The notes under the pieces: generated by a model | Database searches by the model: none | What the model was told of the DNA's origin: nothing | The model's input: the letters and a program-made list of their open reading frames with translations, nothing else | In this document: in pieces, positions 35,812 to 47,294 of the stretch | How the letters are laid out: the number at the start of each line of letters is the position of its first letter | How positions within the stretch are numbered: position 1 is the first letter of the stretch | Assembly: GCA_030410095.1 (NCBI GenBank) | Contig: JAUFRC010000001.1 | Location: 1,438,501 to 1,502,500, forward strand | DNA: 64,000 bases | Reading direction: 5' to 3' | From: Paracoccus cavernae | Lineage (GTDB): Bacteria; Pseudomonadota; Alphaproteobacteria; Rhodobacterales; Rhodobacteraceae | Made by a program: the position numbers and the translations under genes

Positions 35812-37319
35812 ATGGTCGCCATCGCCTATACCCTGGCTTTCGAAGGTCTCGAGGGCCGGCTTGTCGAGGTGCAATGCGCGATCGCGGCAGGGCTGCCGGC
35901 CTTCACCATCAGGCCTGCCCGACAAGGCCGTGACCGAGGCCAAAGAGCGCGTCCGCGCCGCCTTTTCCGCCCTCGCCATCGCCATGCCAGCCAAGCGCAT
36001 CACGGTGAACCTCTCCCCGCCGACATCCCGAAAGAAGGGTCGCATTTCGATCTGCCGATCGCTCTGGCGGTGCTCGCGGCACTCGAGATCATCCCCGCAG
36101 AAGAGCTCGAAAGCGTCATCGCGATCGGCGAGCTCGCGCTTGACGGCCGTATCGTCGCCGTCGCGGGTGCGCTGCCCGCCGCCCTCTCCGCCTCGGAATT
36201 CGGGCGCGCGCTGATCTGTCCCGAAAGCTGCGGGCCCGAGGCGGCATGGATCGGGACGACGCCGGTCTTCGCCGCGCCGTCGCTCAGGCAGGTCACCGAC
36301 CACCTCACGCATCGCAATCCGCTGCCGCGCGCGCAACCGGGCGAGGCAAGCCCGCAGGCCGGCGGCCCCGATCTGGCCGATGTCAAAGGGCAGGAGCGTG
36401 CGCGCCGTATGCTCGAAATCGCTGCGGCAGGGCGCCATCATATCATGCTGCTCGGCCCCCGGGCGCGGGAAAGTCGATGCTGGCGCGCCGCCTGCCCGGC
36501 CTTTGCCGCCGCTGAGCGCCGCCGAAGCACTGGAAACCTCGATGATCTATTCGATCGAGGGCAGTCTCAAGAACAAGGGAATGTCGCGCGAGCCGCCCTT
36601 TGCGACCCCCATCACACCGCTTCCATGGCCGCAATTATCGGCGGGGACGTGGCGCACGCCCCGGTCAGGTGAGCCTTGCCCATAACGGCGTGCTCTTTCT
36701 CGATGAACTGCCCGAATTTTCGCGCGCCGTCCTCGAGACCCTGCGCCAGCCGATCGAGACGGGCGAGGTCGTGGTCGCGCGCGCCAATGCCCATATCCGC
36801 TACCCCTGCCGCTTCCTGCTGGTCGCCGCCGCCAATCCCTGCCGCTGCGGATACCTGAGTGACCCGCGCCACGCTTGTTCGCGCGCGCCGGTTTGCGGGG
36901 CGGATTATCTGGGCAAGATCTCGGGGCCGCTGCTGGACCGTTTCGACATGCGCATCGAATTGTCCGCCGTCCCGCTCGCCGATCTCGATATCCGCACTCC
37001 GTCGGAGCCCAGCGCGCCGGTCGCGGAACGGGTCTCCGCCGCGCGCAAAGTCCAGGCTCGGCGCTACTCGGGATCGAAGGAAATCAAAACGAATTCCGAT
37101 CTATACGGAAGCTTCCTCGACGAAGTCGCAACGCCGGATCCCGAAGGTCGCGATCTACTTTTGCGCGCAGCCGACAAATTCGGCTTCACCGCTCGCGGCT
37201 ATCACTGGGCACTGCGATCGGCACGCACCATCGCCGATCTCGCGGGCTCCGAACAAGTCCGGAGCCCGCATATCGCGGAGGCGGTCGGCTACCGCCTGCT
37301 TCTCGTCAATGGCGGCTAA
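35812..37319 (+). CDS. comM: YifB/ComM-type Mg-chelatase-like ATPase (heavily frameshifted)
   Basis: About 505 residues. '[20 protein letters not shown]' is the start of YifB/ComM proteins. 'KRITVNLSP' and '[17 protein letters not shown]' are the Lon-like N-domain. The AAA+ core follows: 'IMLLGP' with a Walker A 'GAGKSMLA' in another frame, then '[20 protein letters not shown]' (Walker B), and '[14 protein letters not shown]'. The order is complete once about five one-base changes (35915 to 36640) are corrected. ComM is a branch-migration helicase for natural transformation and recombination. Starts after the divergent coaBC promoter region. The highest density of frame errors in the window. 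Confidence 0.85.
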
Positions 37320-37349
37320 ATTGCGGGGCCGTCGGCGAAGGCCAAAGCC

Positions 37350-38296
37350 TCAGCGAGCGGCCAGACGCCGCTCGATCGCTTCCCAAATCAGACCGGCACC
37401 ATTGACTCCGTCGAAGCGCTCAAGCTCCTGCAGGCCGGTCGGCGAGGTGACATTGATCTCGGTCAGCCAACCGCCGATCACGTCGATCCCCGTGAAGATG
37501 AGGCCTTTTTCGCGCAGAACCGGCCCGATCCGCGCGCAAATCTCGGCCTCGCGCTCGGTCAGTCCGACTTTTTCGGGACGCCCGCCAACATGCATGTTCG
37601 AGCGCGCCTCGCCCGCCGCAGGCACGCGGTTGATCGCCCCGATCGGCTCGCCATCAACGAGAATGATCCGCTTGTCGCCTTTGACGACGGCGGGCAGATA
37701 TTGCTGGGCAATCACCGGCTCGCGACTGCCGCTGGTGAAAACCTCCATCAAGGAGGACAGGTTCGGATCCTCTGGCCGCAGATGGAAAACACCGGCCCCG
37801 CCATTTCCGTAAAGCGGCTTGACGATGATATCGCCATGCTTTTCACGGAAGCTGCGAATATCCGCGATATTGCGGGTGATCAAAGTCGGCGGCGTGAGAT
37901 CGGGAAAATCCAGAACCAGCAGCTTTTCGGGCGAGTTGCGCACCCAGAAAGGATCGTTGACGACGTAGGTGTCGGGATGAACGCGGTCGAGCAGATGGGT
38001 CGAGGTGATGTAGGCCATGTCGAAAGGCGGATCCTGACGTAGCCAGACCACATCGAAATCTGCCAGATCGACGGTTTCCCACTCGCCAAAACCGACGTGA
38101 TCACCCTTTGGCGGCGCAAAGTGATTTTGCGCCCGTAAGCCATCACCCGTCCTTCACGATAGCTCAGATCGTCGACCGTATACTGGAACAACCGGTGACC
38201 GCGCGCCTGAGCCTCGAGTCCGAGACGGAACGTGCTATCGCCATCGATCGAAACATCTTCGACCGGATCCATCTGCAAGGCGACATAAAGGCTCAT
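37350..38296 (-). CDS. gshB: Glutathione synthetase (frameshifted)
   Basis: About 315 residues, ATP-grasp ligase that adds glycine to gamma-glutamylcysteine. '[20 protein letters not shown]' opens the family. '[18 protein letters not shown]', '[14 protein letters not shown]', '[20 protein letters not shown]' and '[20 protein letters not shown]' are diagnostic. One frame change near 38118 joins the 'GRKITL' segment to '[20 protein letters not shown]'. I chose ATG 38296 because GGGAG lies about nine bases upstream; ATG 38302 is too close. Works with gor (62467) and the Prx5-like protein. Confidence 0.92.
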
Positions 38297-38380
38297 GGCC
38301 ATTCTCCCATCGACAATTTGTCGAGGTTGTCGCCCGAGCGATAGGGCAATGCAAGTAGGCTGGTGGGTGGATGATGCGAA

Positions 38381-38772
38381 CTAGTTCTCGCCAAAAGCGT
38401 TCGGGATGATCCCGATCATGCCCTGGGCATCGACCAGCGCCGCATCAAAACGCATCTCTGTCAGCATACCTTCGGGCAGTCGCGAAACATAGTCGCATGC
38501 AGCCAGACAGATCCGGTCCATTTGCCGCCGCGAGATCCGCGCAGCCGCCTGATCATAACTGCCCGCGCTTTTCACCTCGACGAAGACCACGACGCCGTCC
38601 TTGGTCAGGATAAGGTCGATCTCGCCGGCGCGGGAACGATAACGGGTTTCGAGCAAAAGATAGCCCTCCGCCACATATCGGGCGGCAACCCCTCTTCGGC
38701 CAGTCGCCCGCCCGAATAAGCGACAAGGCCGCGGATCGAGCGCGTGTGGTGGTTCAGGTCAGCCGTCGTCAT
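38381..38772 (-). CDS. yraN: UPF0102/YraN-family protein (frameshifted)
   Basis: About 130 residues. 'RGLVAYSGGRLAEEGLP' joins, after a one-base change near 38677, to 'VAEGYLLLETRYRSRAGEID' and 'LILTKDGVVVFVEVKSAGSY'. This is an Holliday-junction-resolvase-like nuclease fold (E-x(n)-D-x-E-V-K). Role unproven; it sits next to rsmI and an lpoA-type gene, as in E. coli. The start overlaps the end of rsmI. Confidence 0.85.
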
Positions 38773-39712
38773 CTTCACTCTCTTCCTTTGCCCCTTTGGC
38801 CAGATCGAGCGCCAAGGCATATACCTCACGTCGCGGCAGCCCCAAACGGGCTGCGACCTGTGCCGAAGCGTCTTTCACCGACATATCCTTCAGCAGCGCC
38901 ACAAGAGCATTGCGGATATCCCCTTCATCGGCGGGTTTGACTTGCGGCGGGCCGAACAGGACCACAACCTCGCCCCGCAAACCCTGTTCGGGGATGTCCC
39001 TGGCAAGACCGGCTGCCGTTCCGCGCATTACCTCTTCGAACTTCTTGGTCAGCTCCCTGCAAATCACGGTATCCCGCTCCGGATCAGATTCGCACATAAT
39101 CTCCAACAATTCCTTAACGCGCTTGGGGCTTTCGAACAAAACCACGGTCGCTTCGACACCTGCCCAGCTCTCGATCCAGCGGCGCTTGGCGCCTTTGGCC
39201 GCGGGGAAAGCCCACGAACATGAAGCGGTCGCTCGGCAGGCCCGAGACGGTCAGCCCCGCGAGCAAAGCCGAAGGCCCCGGCGCGGAATGGATGCGGTAG
39301 CCCGCCTCGGCAGCGTCTCGGGCAAGCCGGTAGCCCGGATCGGCGACGAGCGGCGTGCCCGCATCCGAGGCATAGGCCACGCTTTGCCCCTCGGCCAAGG
39401 CGCGCATCAGCGCGGGACGCGCACGTTCGGCATTATGGTCGTGATAGGCGACCACGCGCCGACCGCGCAAAGGAATGCCGTGGATTTCCATGAGATGGCG
39501 CAGGGTGCGGGTATCCTCGGCCGCCAGCACATCCGCACCGTTCAGCGTATCGAGCGCGCGCAAGGTGATATCGCGCGCCGTACCGATCGGGGTCGCGATC
39601 AGATGCAATCCCGCCTCGGGTTTCACACCCAGAATTCTGGCTGCAAGCGTATCCGCGGGTTGCGCCTGGGGCAGGCGCGAGGAGCTCCCGAACCATCGGC
39701 CGGATCTTGCAT
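38759..39712 (-). CDS. rsmI: 16S rRNA C1402 ribose 2'-O-methyltransferase RsmI (frameshifted)
   Basis: About 317 residues, methylates the ribose of C1402 in the 30S P-site. 'GLHLIATPIGTARDITLRAL', 'LAAEDTRTLRHLMEIHGIPL', 'SDAGTPLVADPGYRLARDAA' and 'SALLAGLTVSGLPSDRFMFV' are the tetrapyrrole-methylase-fold motifs. Frame changes near 39200 (joining 'FVGFP' to 'VLFESPKRVKELLEIMCESD') and near 39680. Start 39712 is chosen for the usual N-terminal extension. Divergent from the LppC-like gene. The three-gene neighbourhood is conserved in proteobacteria. Confidence 0.88.
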
Positions 39713-39813
39713 GGGATACCCTTTCACTGTTTTGGCACAAGTTGCCATCAGCCCAATATGCCAATAACCTGCCGACGTTAAGCCTCCAGCACTGCCAATA
39801 GGGAATCACCGCA

Positions 39814-41016
39814 ATGTCCGTCACCCAAACGTTCCGCGGCGCCATGAGCCTGCGCCGTCCCCTCGCGCGGATCGGCGCTGCGGTTTCGGCCATGTTTCTG
39901 GCCGCCTGTCAGCCCATCGGCGATAGCGCTTCCGGCCCCTCGACCGGCCAGATGATCGACCCGAGCCAGCCGGTTCCGGTCGCGCTTCTGGTGCCGGCCG
40001 GTTCGGGCAGCGCCGATCTTGAATGGTTGGCGCGCTCGCTGACGAATTCGGCAAAAATGGCAGCGGCGGATGCGCAGGGCGCAACCATCGATCTGCGCAT
40101 CTATCCCGCCGGCTCCGAGCCTGCCCAGGCCGTCGCCCAAGCCAACAAGGCCGTCGACGAGGGCGCGAAAATCATCCTCGGGCCGCTCTTTGCCGATCTG
40201 ACCAATGCGGTCGGCAATGCCATGGCTCCGCGCGGCGTGAACGTGCTGTCCTTCTCGAACAACCCCGATATCGCGGGCGGCAACGTCTTCGTTCTCGGCA
40301 ATACGTTCGACAACGTCGCCAACCGTCTGGTGCGCTACGGCGTCAAGAACGGCAAGAAGCGCATCCTGATGGTTGCCGAAGACGATGCGGCCGGTCAGGT
40401 CGGTGCACGCGCGATCCAGCGCGCGATCGAAAAGAACGGCGCGACCCTCGCGGGCACCGCGAACCATTCGGTTTCGACCAGCGGCATCGATGCGATCGTG
40501 CCGAATGTCGTCTCGGCGGCGAATTCGGGCAATGTCGATGCGGTGTTCATGACCGCCAACCAGGGCGCGGTACTGCCCTACCTGCTCGACAAGCTGAATG
40601 CGGCCGGCGTGAACTCGGCCACAACCCAGATGATGGGCCTGACCCGTTGGGACCAGCCGACCGCGCGCCTGCAGCTTCCGGGCGTTCAGGGCGGCTGGTT
40701 CGCCATCCCCGACAATGCCCGCAAAGCCCAGTTCGACCAGCGTTACCGCGCCGCCTACGGCGAGGCGCCCCATGATCTCGGCTCGCTCGGCTATGACGGC
40801 GTTGCCGCGATCTCGGCGCTGGTGCGTGCCGGCAAGCGCAATGCGCTGACCACCGCGGGCCTGACGCAAAGCTCGGGCTTTGCCGGCATCAACGGCGCCT
40901 TCCGTCTGCGTCGCGACGGCACCAACGACCGCGCCCTTGCGGTCGGCACGGTGCGCAACGGCCAGGTCGTGATCCTCGATCCCGCACCCAAAAGCTTCAA
41001 CGGCTTCGGGTTCTGA
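39814..41016 (+). CDS. LppC/LpoA-family penicillin-binding-protein activator lipoprotein
   Basis: 400 residues, intact. A lipoprotein signal with lipobox 'MFLAAC' (Cys at about residue 30) anchors it in the membrane. The rest is a periplasmic-binding-protein type I fold: 'VPVALLVPAGSGSADLEWLA', 'IILGPLFADLTNAVGNAMAP', 'VNVLSFSNNPDIAGGNVFVL'. In gamma-proteobacteria LpoA activates PBP1A. In alphaproteobacteria this N-terminal-domain-less version is widespread but its partner is unclear. Divergent from rsmI, and three bases before glnD. Confidence 0.88.
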   Translation: MSVTQTFRGAMSLRRPLARIGAAVSAMFLAACQPIGDSASGPSTGQMIDPSQPVPVALLVPAGSGSADLEWLARSLTNSAKMAAADAQGATIDLRIYPAGSEPAQAVAQANKAVDEGAKIILGPLFADLTNAVGNAMAPRGVNVLSFSNNPDIAGGNVFVLGNTFDNVANRLVRYGVKNGKKRILMVAEDDAAGQVGARAIQRAIEKNGATLAGTANHSVSTSGIDAIVPNVVSAANSGNVDAVFMTANQGAVLPYLLDKLNAAGVNSATTQMMGLTRWDQPTARLQLPGVQGGWFAIPDNARKAQFDQRYRAAYGEAPHDLGSLGYDGVAAISALVRAGKRNALTTAGLTQSSGFAGINGAFRLRRDGTNDRALAVGTVRNGQVVILDPAPKSFNGFGF

Positions 41017-41018
41017 TT

Positions 41019-43804
41019 TTGGAGCAAGGATCGCCCGACGATCTGCAACAAAGCGCCCCGGCACTGCCCGGGGCGCATTCTTTGTTCTCGCCCGATGTGT
41101 TCATCCCCCATCTGGAAACCGCTCTGGCGGGCCTCGGCGAGGCCAAGGCCATCCGCGCCACCACCGTCGCGATCCTGAGCGAGGCCCGCAACGAGGCCAT
41201 GGCGGCGATCGTCACGGGCTTCATGAGCCACCCCGCGCCGCGCGCGAAACCGTCCGTGCCATCGCCAGCCTGACCGATGCCACGGTGACCGCGATCCATC
41301 ATGTCGCGACGACTTTTCTGCATCCCCAATCCAATCCGACCGAGGCCGAGCGCCTCGCCGTCCTTGCCATCGGCGGCTATGGCCGCGCCGAAATGGCGCC
41401 GCAATCGGATGTGGATCTGCTGCTTCTGACGCCGTGGAAGGTCACGCCCTGGGCCGAAAGCGTGGTCGAGAGCATGCTTTACATGTTGTGGGACCTGAAG
41501 CTGAAGGTCGGCCAATCGACCCGTTCGGTCGACGACTGCATCAATCTGAGCCGCGAGGATATGACGATCCGCACCAGCCTGTTGGAGCATCGTCTGGTCT
41601 GCGGCCATGCCCCCACCGCCGAACTGCTGCGCGAGCGCCTTTGGCCCGAGCTCTTCGACAATACCGTCCCCGAGTTCATCGAAGCGAAACTGGCCGAGCG
41701 GGCCGAACGCCACCGCCGTCAGGGCGGCCAGCGCTATGTGCTCGAACCCAATGTCAAAGAGGGCAAGGGCGGGCTGCGCGATCTCCAGACGCTGTACTGG
41801 ATGGCGAAATACATCCACCGCGTCGACCGCGCCATCGAGCTCGTCGATCTGGGCTTTTTCACCCGCGACGAGCATCTGACCTTCTGGCAGGCCGAGGATT
41901 TCCTTTGGGCCGTGCGCTGCCATCTCCATCTGATCGCGCGCCGTCCGGTCGACCAGCTGACCTTCGACATGCAGGTCGAGGTCGCCCAACGCATGGGCTA
42001 CCGCGATGCGGGCGGGCGGCGCGCGGTCGAGATCTTCATGCAGGATTACTTCCTGCACGCCACCCGCGTCGGCGAGCTGACCCGCGTCTTTCTGGTCGCG
42101 CTCGAAAACCGGCATCTCTACAAGGCCCCGATCCTCAATATCCTTTTCCGCAAGCGCCGCCGCATTCGCCCGGGTTTTCGCGAGGAACGCGGCCGGTTGA
42201 ACGTCGTCGACGAGGCCGAATTCCTCAAGGACCCGCTCAATATCCTGCGCCTCTTCGAGGAGGCTTTGCGCACCGGCATCCTCATCCACCCCGAGGCGAT
42301 GCGGCTGGTGACCTCGAACCTCGATCTGATCGACGACGGAATGCGCTCCGATCCGGAAGCCGTGCGGATCTTCCTTGATCTGCTGCTCAAACACGGCAAT
42401 CCCGAACGCAGCCTGCGCCGCATGAACGAGCTGGGCGTGCTCGGTGCCTTCATTCCCGAATTCGCGCCGGTCGTGGCGATGATGCAGTTCAACGTCTATC
42501 ACCACTACACGGTCGACGAGCATTCGATCCAATGTGTCGCCGCTTTGGCCGCGATCGAGCGCGGCGACCAGACCGACGACCTGCCCCTTGCCAGCGAGAT
42601 CATCCGCGGCGACATCAACCGCCGCGTCCTGACGCTGGCGGTGCTATTCCACGACATCGGCAAGGGCCGCCCCGAGGATCACTCGATCGTGGGGGCCAAG
42701 ATCGTGCGCCGCATCGCCACCCGCTTCGGCCTGCCCGCCGACGAGGTCGAGACCATCGAATGGCTGGTGCGCAACCATCTGCTGATGTCCGACGTGGCGC
42801 AGAAACGCGACATCTCCGACCCCCGCACGCTGCGCGATTTCGCCAAAATGGTGAAAAGCCGGCGCAGGCTCGATCTGCTGCTGATCCTGACCGTTTGCGA
42901 CATCCGCGGCGTGGGGCCGGGCACTTGGAACAACTGGAAGGCCATGCTGCTGCGCCGCCTCTACGAGGAAACCGCGCGCGCCCTCGACAGCGGCCTCGAG
43001 GAGCTGAACCGCGAGAAACGCACCGGCGAGGCGAAGCGCTCGCTGCGCCACCTGCTGATCGCCAAGGGCTGGGACGCGCGCGAGATCAAGGCCGAAACCG
43101 CCCGCCACTACGAGAACTACTGGGCGGGTCTTCCGACCGACACGCAGATGGTCTTTGCCGAAATGCTGCGCGAGCCGCCGCAGGACCACGAGGTCAAGAT
43201 CAACCTCCATCCCGATACCGACCGCGATGCGACGCGCGCGACCTTCGTTCTGGCCGACCATCCGGGGATCTTCTCGCGGCTTGCGGGGGCCTTGGCGCTG
43301 GTCGGCGCGAATGTGGTCGATGCGCGCACCTATACGACCAAGGACGGCTATGCGACGGCGGTCTTCTGGACGCAGGACGCCGAGGGCCGCCCCTATGACG
43401 CAGACCGCCTGCCCCGCCTGCGCCAGATGATCGAGCGCACGCTGAAAGGCGAGATCGTGGCCCGCGCCGCCTTGGCGGGCAAGGACAAGGTCAAAAAGCG
43501 CGACAGCCAATTCCGCTTTCCGACCCATATCACCTTCGACAACGAAGGCTCCGACATCTACACGATCATCGAGGTCGATACCCGCGACCGCCCCGGCCTG
43601 CTTTACGACCTGACGCGGACACTGGCCGAAAACCATATCCAGATCGTCAGCGCCGTCATCGCGACCTTCGGGGCGCAGGTGGTCGATACATTTTACGTCA
43701 AGGATGCCTTCGGTCTGAAGCTGCATCAGGAATTGCGCCGCGAGACGCTGGAAAGCCGTCTTCGTCAGGCCATCCGTGAAGGCGCCGAGCGCGCGGGGAG
43801 CTAA
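41019..43804 (+). CDS. glnD: [Protein-PII] uridylyltransferase GlnD (frameshifted)
   Basis: About 928 residues. It adds or removes UMP on PII according to glutamine. The nucleotidyltransferase motif is 'GGYGRAEMAPQSDVDLLLL'. 'HYTVDEHSIQCVAALAAIER' and 'VLTLAVLFHDIGKGRPEDHS' are the HD phosphohydrolase. Two ACT domains end it ('HPGIFSRLAGALALVGANVV' and 'DRPGLLYDLTRTLAENHIQI'). One change near 41243 joins the N-terminus to 'ARETVRAIASLTDATVTAIH'. TTG start 41019 is the best with GGAGC nearby, but an upstream start cannot be excluded. Central nitrogen regulator; murJ starts five bases after the stop. Confidence 0.95.
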
Positions 43805-43808
43805 CATC

Positions 43809-45351
43809 ATGCAACCGATCCGTCTGATCCGGGGCTTTTTGTCCGTCGGGGCATGGACGCTCGCCTCGCGCGTCGTGGGCTTTATCCGCGACATGATGAT
43901 CGCGGCCTTCCTTGGAACGGGGCCGGTGGCGCAGGCCTATCTGGTGGCTTTCACCTTGCCCAACATGTTCCGCCGCTTCTTTGCCGAAGGGGCCTTCAAC
44001 ACGGCTTTCGTGCCGATGTTTTCCAAGAAGCTCGAAGCGAGCGAGGATCCGCGAGGCTTTGCCGAAGAGGCCTTCTCGGGGCTCGCGCTGGTCGTGCTGG
44101 TCTTTACGGTACTTGGCAACCTCGCCATGCCGTGGTTGGTGCTCGTGCAGGCCGCCGGTTTCAAAGGGGACGAGCGCTTCGATCTCGCGGTGATCTACGG
44201 CCGGATCTGCTTCCCCTATATCCTCTTCATCTCGCTGACCGCGCTTTTGTCGGGGCTTTTGAACGCTGGCGGCAAATTCGTGGCGGCTGCGGCGGCCCCC
44301 GTCCTGATGAACTTCATCCTGATTGCCGCCATGGTCATGGCCGACCGCTTCGGCTGGGACATGGGCCTTGCGATGGCTTGGTCGACGCCGGTTTCGGGGA
44401 TCGCGCAGCTGGCGACCGTCTGGTGGGCCGCCAAGCGCATGGGCTTCCCGCTGCGCCTGCGCCGCCCCCGCCTCAGCCCCGAAATGAAGCGGCTGCTCTC
44501 CATTGCGGCACCTGCGGTCCTTGCGGGCGGCGTGGTCCAGATCAACCTTTTGGTCGGCCGCCAGATCGGCTCTTTCTTCGAGGGCGCGATCGCTTGGCTG
44601 ACCTATGCCGACCGGCTCTACCAGTTGCCGCTCGGCGTTGTGGGCATCGCGATCGGGATCGTGCTGCTTCCCGACATCTCGCGCCGCCTCAAGGCCGAGG
44701 ATCACGAAGGCGGCCGCGCCGCCTATAACCGCGCCACCGAATTCGCGCTGTTCCTGACCATCCCCTCGGGCGTGGCGCTGGTGGTTGCCGCCTATCCGCT
44801 GATCTCGGTCCTGTTCGAGCGCGGCGCTTTCAAGGCCACCGACGTCGGGCCGACCGCAATCGCCTTGGCGATTTACGGCGTGGGGCTTCCGGCTTTCGTT
44901 CTGCAAAAGGTGCTGCAGCCGCTTTATTTCGCGCGCGAGGATACCCGCAGCCCCTTCCGCTTCGCGGTGGTCTCGATGGTGGTGAATGCGGTCTGCGCCT
45001 TGGGCCTTGCGCCGCTGATCGGCTTTTCGGCGGCGGCTTGGGGTACGACCATCGCGGGCTGGATCATGGCTTGGCAGCTTTGGCGCGGCACCCGCGACAT
45101 GGGCGAGGCGGCATCCTTTGACGCGCGCCTCAAGCACCGCCTGCCCCGCATCATCGCGGCATCCGTGGTGATGGGCGTCGTGGTCTGGGGGCTGATGCTG
45201 TTGTTGGGCGACCGGCTTGCACCGGGCGGGCCGCGCTATCTGGCGCTGCTGATCCTTGTCGCGGGCGGCATGGCCGCTTACGGCGCGGCGGCAATCGCGC
45301 TTGGCGCAATCCGCCCCGCCGATCTGAAAGCGGGCTGCGCCGCAGCGCTGA
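43809..45351 (+). CDS. murJ: Lipid II flippase MurJ
   Basis: About 514 residues, 14 membrane segments, intact apart from its last few codons. 'GFLSVGAWTLASRVVGFIRD' and 'AFTLPNMFRRFFAEGAFNTA' are the MurJ/MviN signatures, including the essential Arg residues. It moves lipid II across the inner membrane in wall synthesis. The nominal frame runs through the terminator hairpin at 45358 to 45536. A TGA at 45349 in the next frame fits the hairpin, so I place the end there. Coupled to glnD. The frame is clean over more than 500 codons, unlike its neighbours. Confidence 0.93.
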
Positions 45352-45357
45352 AACAAA

Positions 45358-45387
45358 AACGCCGGGGAACCAACCCCGGCGTTTTTC
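45358..45387 (+). terminator. Intrinsic terminator after murJ
   Basis: AACGCCGGGG-AACCAA-CCCCGGCGTT followed by TTTC. It separates the rightward glnD-murJ pair from the leftward rhomboid-like gene; with A-runs on the left it may work both ways. Confidence 0.9.
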
Positions 45388-45408
45388 ATTCCCGCTCCCT
45401 TCGCCCCC

Positions 45409-46117
45409 TCAGCGCTGGCGCAGCTGGGCCATCAGATGACGGATGCCGCCCGGCACCAGAACGAAGCACAGCAAAAAGCCCGTGGCAAAGCCCGCGAGCT
45501 CGGCGATCCAGGTCATGCTCTCGCTTTGGAAGATGATGCCGAAGACCAGCTGGAACAGCAAAAGCATGCCGATCAGGCTGAAGGCACGCATGCGGTTCGC
45601 ATTCTGCTGGCCGAGCCGGATCCAGAGCAGGAAGGTGAAGGCACCGACCAGACCATAAACCGCGGGATACCCCCATCAGCGGCTGGAAACGGACCTGCGG
45701 AAAGATGCCCGCGAAAAGCGTATAGACCAGCGCCCCGCCGATCGCCGAGCCGAAGAACAACACCACGACCGACAGCGCGCGGAACTGGTTTGCCACCATA
45801 TTGCCGAGCGCCAGCGTGAAGACGATCACGAAAACCGCATTCACCAGCGAGACATTGACGAAGGAATAGGTCAGAAGACGCGCAAGCTGCTCGGGAAAAA
45901 CCGTGCCGGTCGACCACATGCGCAGAAGCATCTCGGGGACATAGGCGGTCTTCTCGACGGCGATCTGCCGCATGCCGATCCCTCCGCCCCCGCCACCATT
46001 CATGAAGCCAAGCTGGCCGAGCCCGAAAACCGCTTCGACCGCGATCATCGGCAAGGCCAGAATCCAGACGATCGCGGGCACGGGATTGAGTGGCGATTCC
46101 TCGAAGCCAGAGCGCAT
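45409..46117 (-). CDS. Rhomboid-like membrane protein lacking the canonical catalytic Ser-His (frameshifted)
   Basis: About 236 residues, six membrane segments. '[20 protein letters not shown]' and '[15 protein letters not shown]' fit the rhomboid core. The frame change near 45675 joins 'FQPLMG' to '[20 protein letters not shown]'. In active rhomboids this site is GxSG, but here the Ser position is Pro/Ala-Val. The later helix, '[20 protein letters not shown]', lacks the catalytic His. So it looks like a proteolytically inactive rhomboid relative, unless the indel hides the true residues. Convergent with murJ, divergent from trpS. Confidence 0.75.
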
Positions 46118-46213
46118 TCAACGGTCCTTTCCAGTCTGGTCCTGTCAGGGCGGTTGCGCCCGGTACGGGCAAGGGGTAAGCCAGCGAAAGTGATTTTCCA
46201 AGCAGGTAACGCA

Positions 46214-47233
46214 ATGACGACAAGCTTCAAACCGCGTATCTTCTCTGGAATCCAGCCGTCGGGTGGCCTGACTTTGGGCAACTATCTGGGCGCATTGCGC
46301 CGCTTCGCTGGCTTTCAGGGTACTGGCCCCGAGACGATCTATTGTGTCGTCGACCTGCATGCGATCACCGTCTGGCAAGACCCCGCCGAACTGACCCGCC
46401 GCACCCGCGAGCTTGCCGCAGCCTATCTCGCCTCGGGTGTCGATCCCGAGCAATCGATCCTGTTCAACCAGAGCCAGGTTCCGGCCCATGCCGAATTGGC
46501 TTGGCTTTTCAACTGCGTGGCACGTCTGGGCTGGATGAACCGGATGACCCAGTTCAAGGACAAGGCCGGCAAGAACAGCGAGAATGTGAGCCTCGGGCTT
46601 TACGCCTATCCCTCGCTGATGGCCGCCGACATCCTGACCTATCACGCGACCGCCGTTCCGGTCGGCGAGGACCAGAAGCAGCATGTCGAGCTGACCCGCG
46701 ACATCGCGGCCAAGTTCAACCACGACTACGGCACCGAGTTCTTCCCCGCGCCCGAACCCCTGATCGAAGGGTCGGCCACCCGCGTCATGTCCCTGCGCGA
46801 CGGCTCGAAGAAAATGTCGAAATCCGACCCTTCGGACGCGAGCCGCATCAACTTGACCGACGATGCCGATACGATCACGCAAAAGATCCGCAAGGCGCGC
46901 ACCGATGCCGAGCCCCTGCCCGCGACTTTCGAAGGTCTCAAGGACCGTCCCGAGGCGCGCAATCTGGTCAATATCTACTCGGCACTGACCGACGAGCCGG
47001 TGAATGCGGTCCTCGGACGTTTCGAGGGTCAGGGCTTTGGTACGTTCAAACCGGCGCTGGCCGAGGTGGCCGTCGAGGTTTTGGCCCCGATTACCGCCAA
47101 GATGACGCAATTCATGGCTGACCCCGCCGAAATTGATCGTATCCTCGGCAAAGGCGCCGACCGCGCCCATGCGATCGCCCATCCGATCGTCGAGCGCACC
47201 AAAGAGATCATGGGAATGATCCGCTCGCGCTGA
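46214..47233 (+). CDS. trpS: Tryptophan-tRNA ligase
   Basis: 339 residues, intact, start ATG 46214. Class I synthetase: '[20 protein letters not shown]' is the HIGH-type region (TLGN), '[17 protein letters not shown]' binds tRNA/Trp elements, '[15 protein letters not shown]' is the KMSKS loop. It joins tryptophan to tRNA-Trp in the cytoplasm. Length typical for bacterial TrpRS. Separate from the homocysteine methyltransferase gene that follows by 61 bases. Confidence 0.97.
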   Translation: MTTSFKPRIFSGIQPSGGLTLGNYLGALRRFAGFQGTGPETIYCVVDLHAITVWQDPAELTRRTRELAAAYLASGVDPEQSILFNQSQVPAHAELAWLFNCVARLGWMNRMTQFKDKAGKNSENVSLGLYAYPSLMAADILTYHATAVPVGEDQKQHVELTRDIAAKFNHDYGTEFFPAPEPLIEGSATRVMSLRDGSKKMSKSDPSDASRINLTDDADTITQKIRKARTDAEPLPATFEGLKDRPEARNLVNIYSALTDEPVNAVLGRFEGQGFGTFKPALAEVAVEVLAPITAKMTQFMADPAEIDRILGKGADRAHAIAHPIVERTKEIMGMIRSR

Positions 47234-47294
47234 AGCCATCGACTGCCGGTCCTGAACAGGGCCGGCGGGCCCTCTCTAAGCTGGAGGAATCCCT

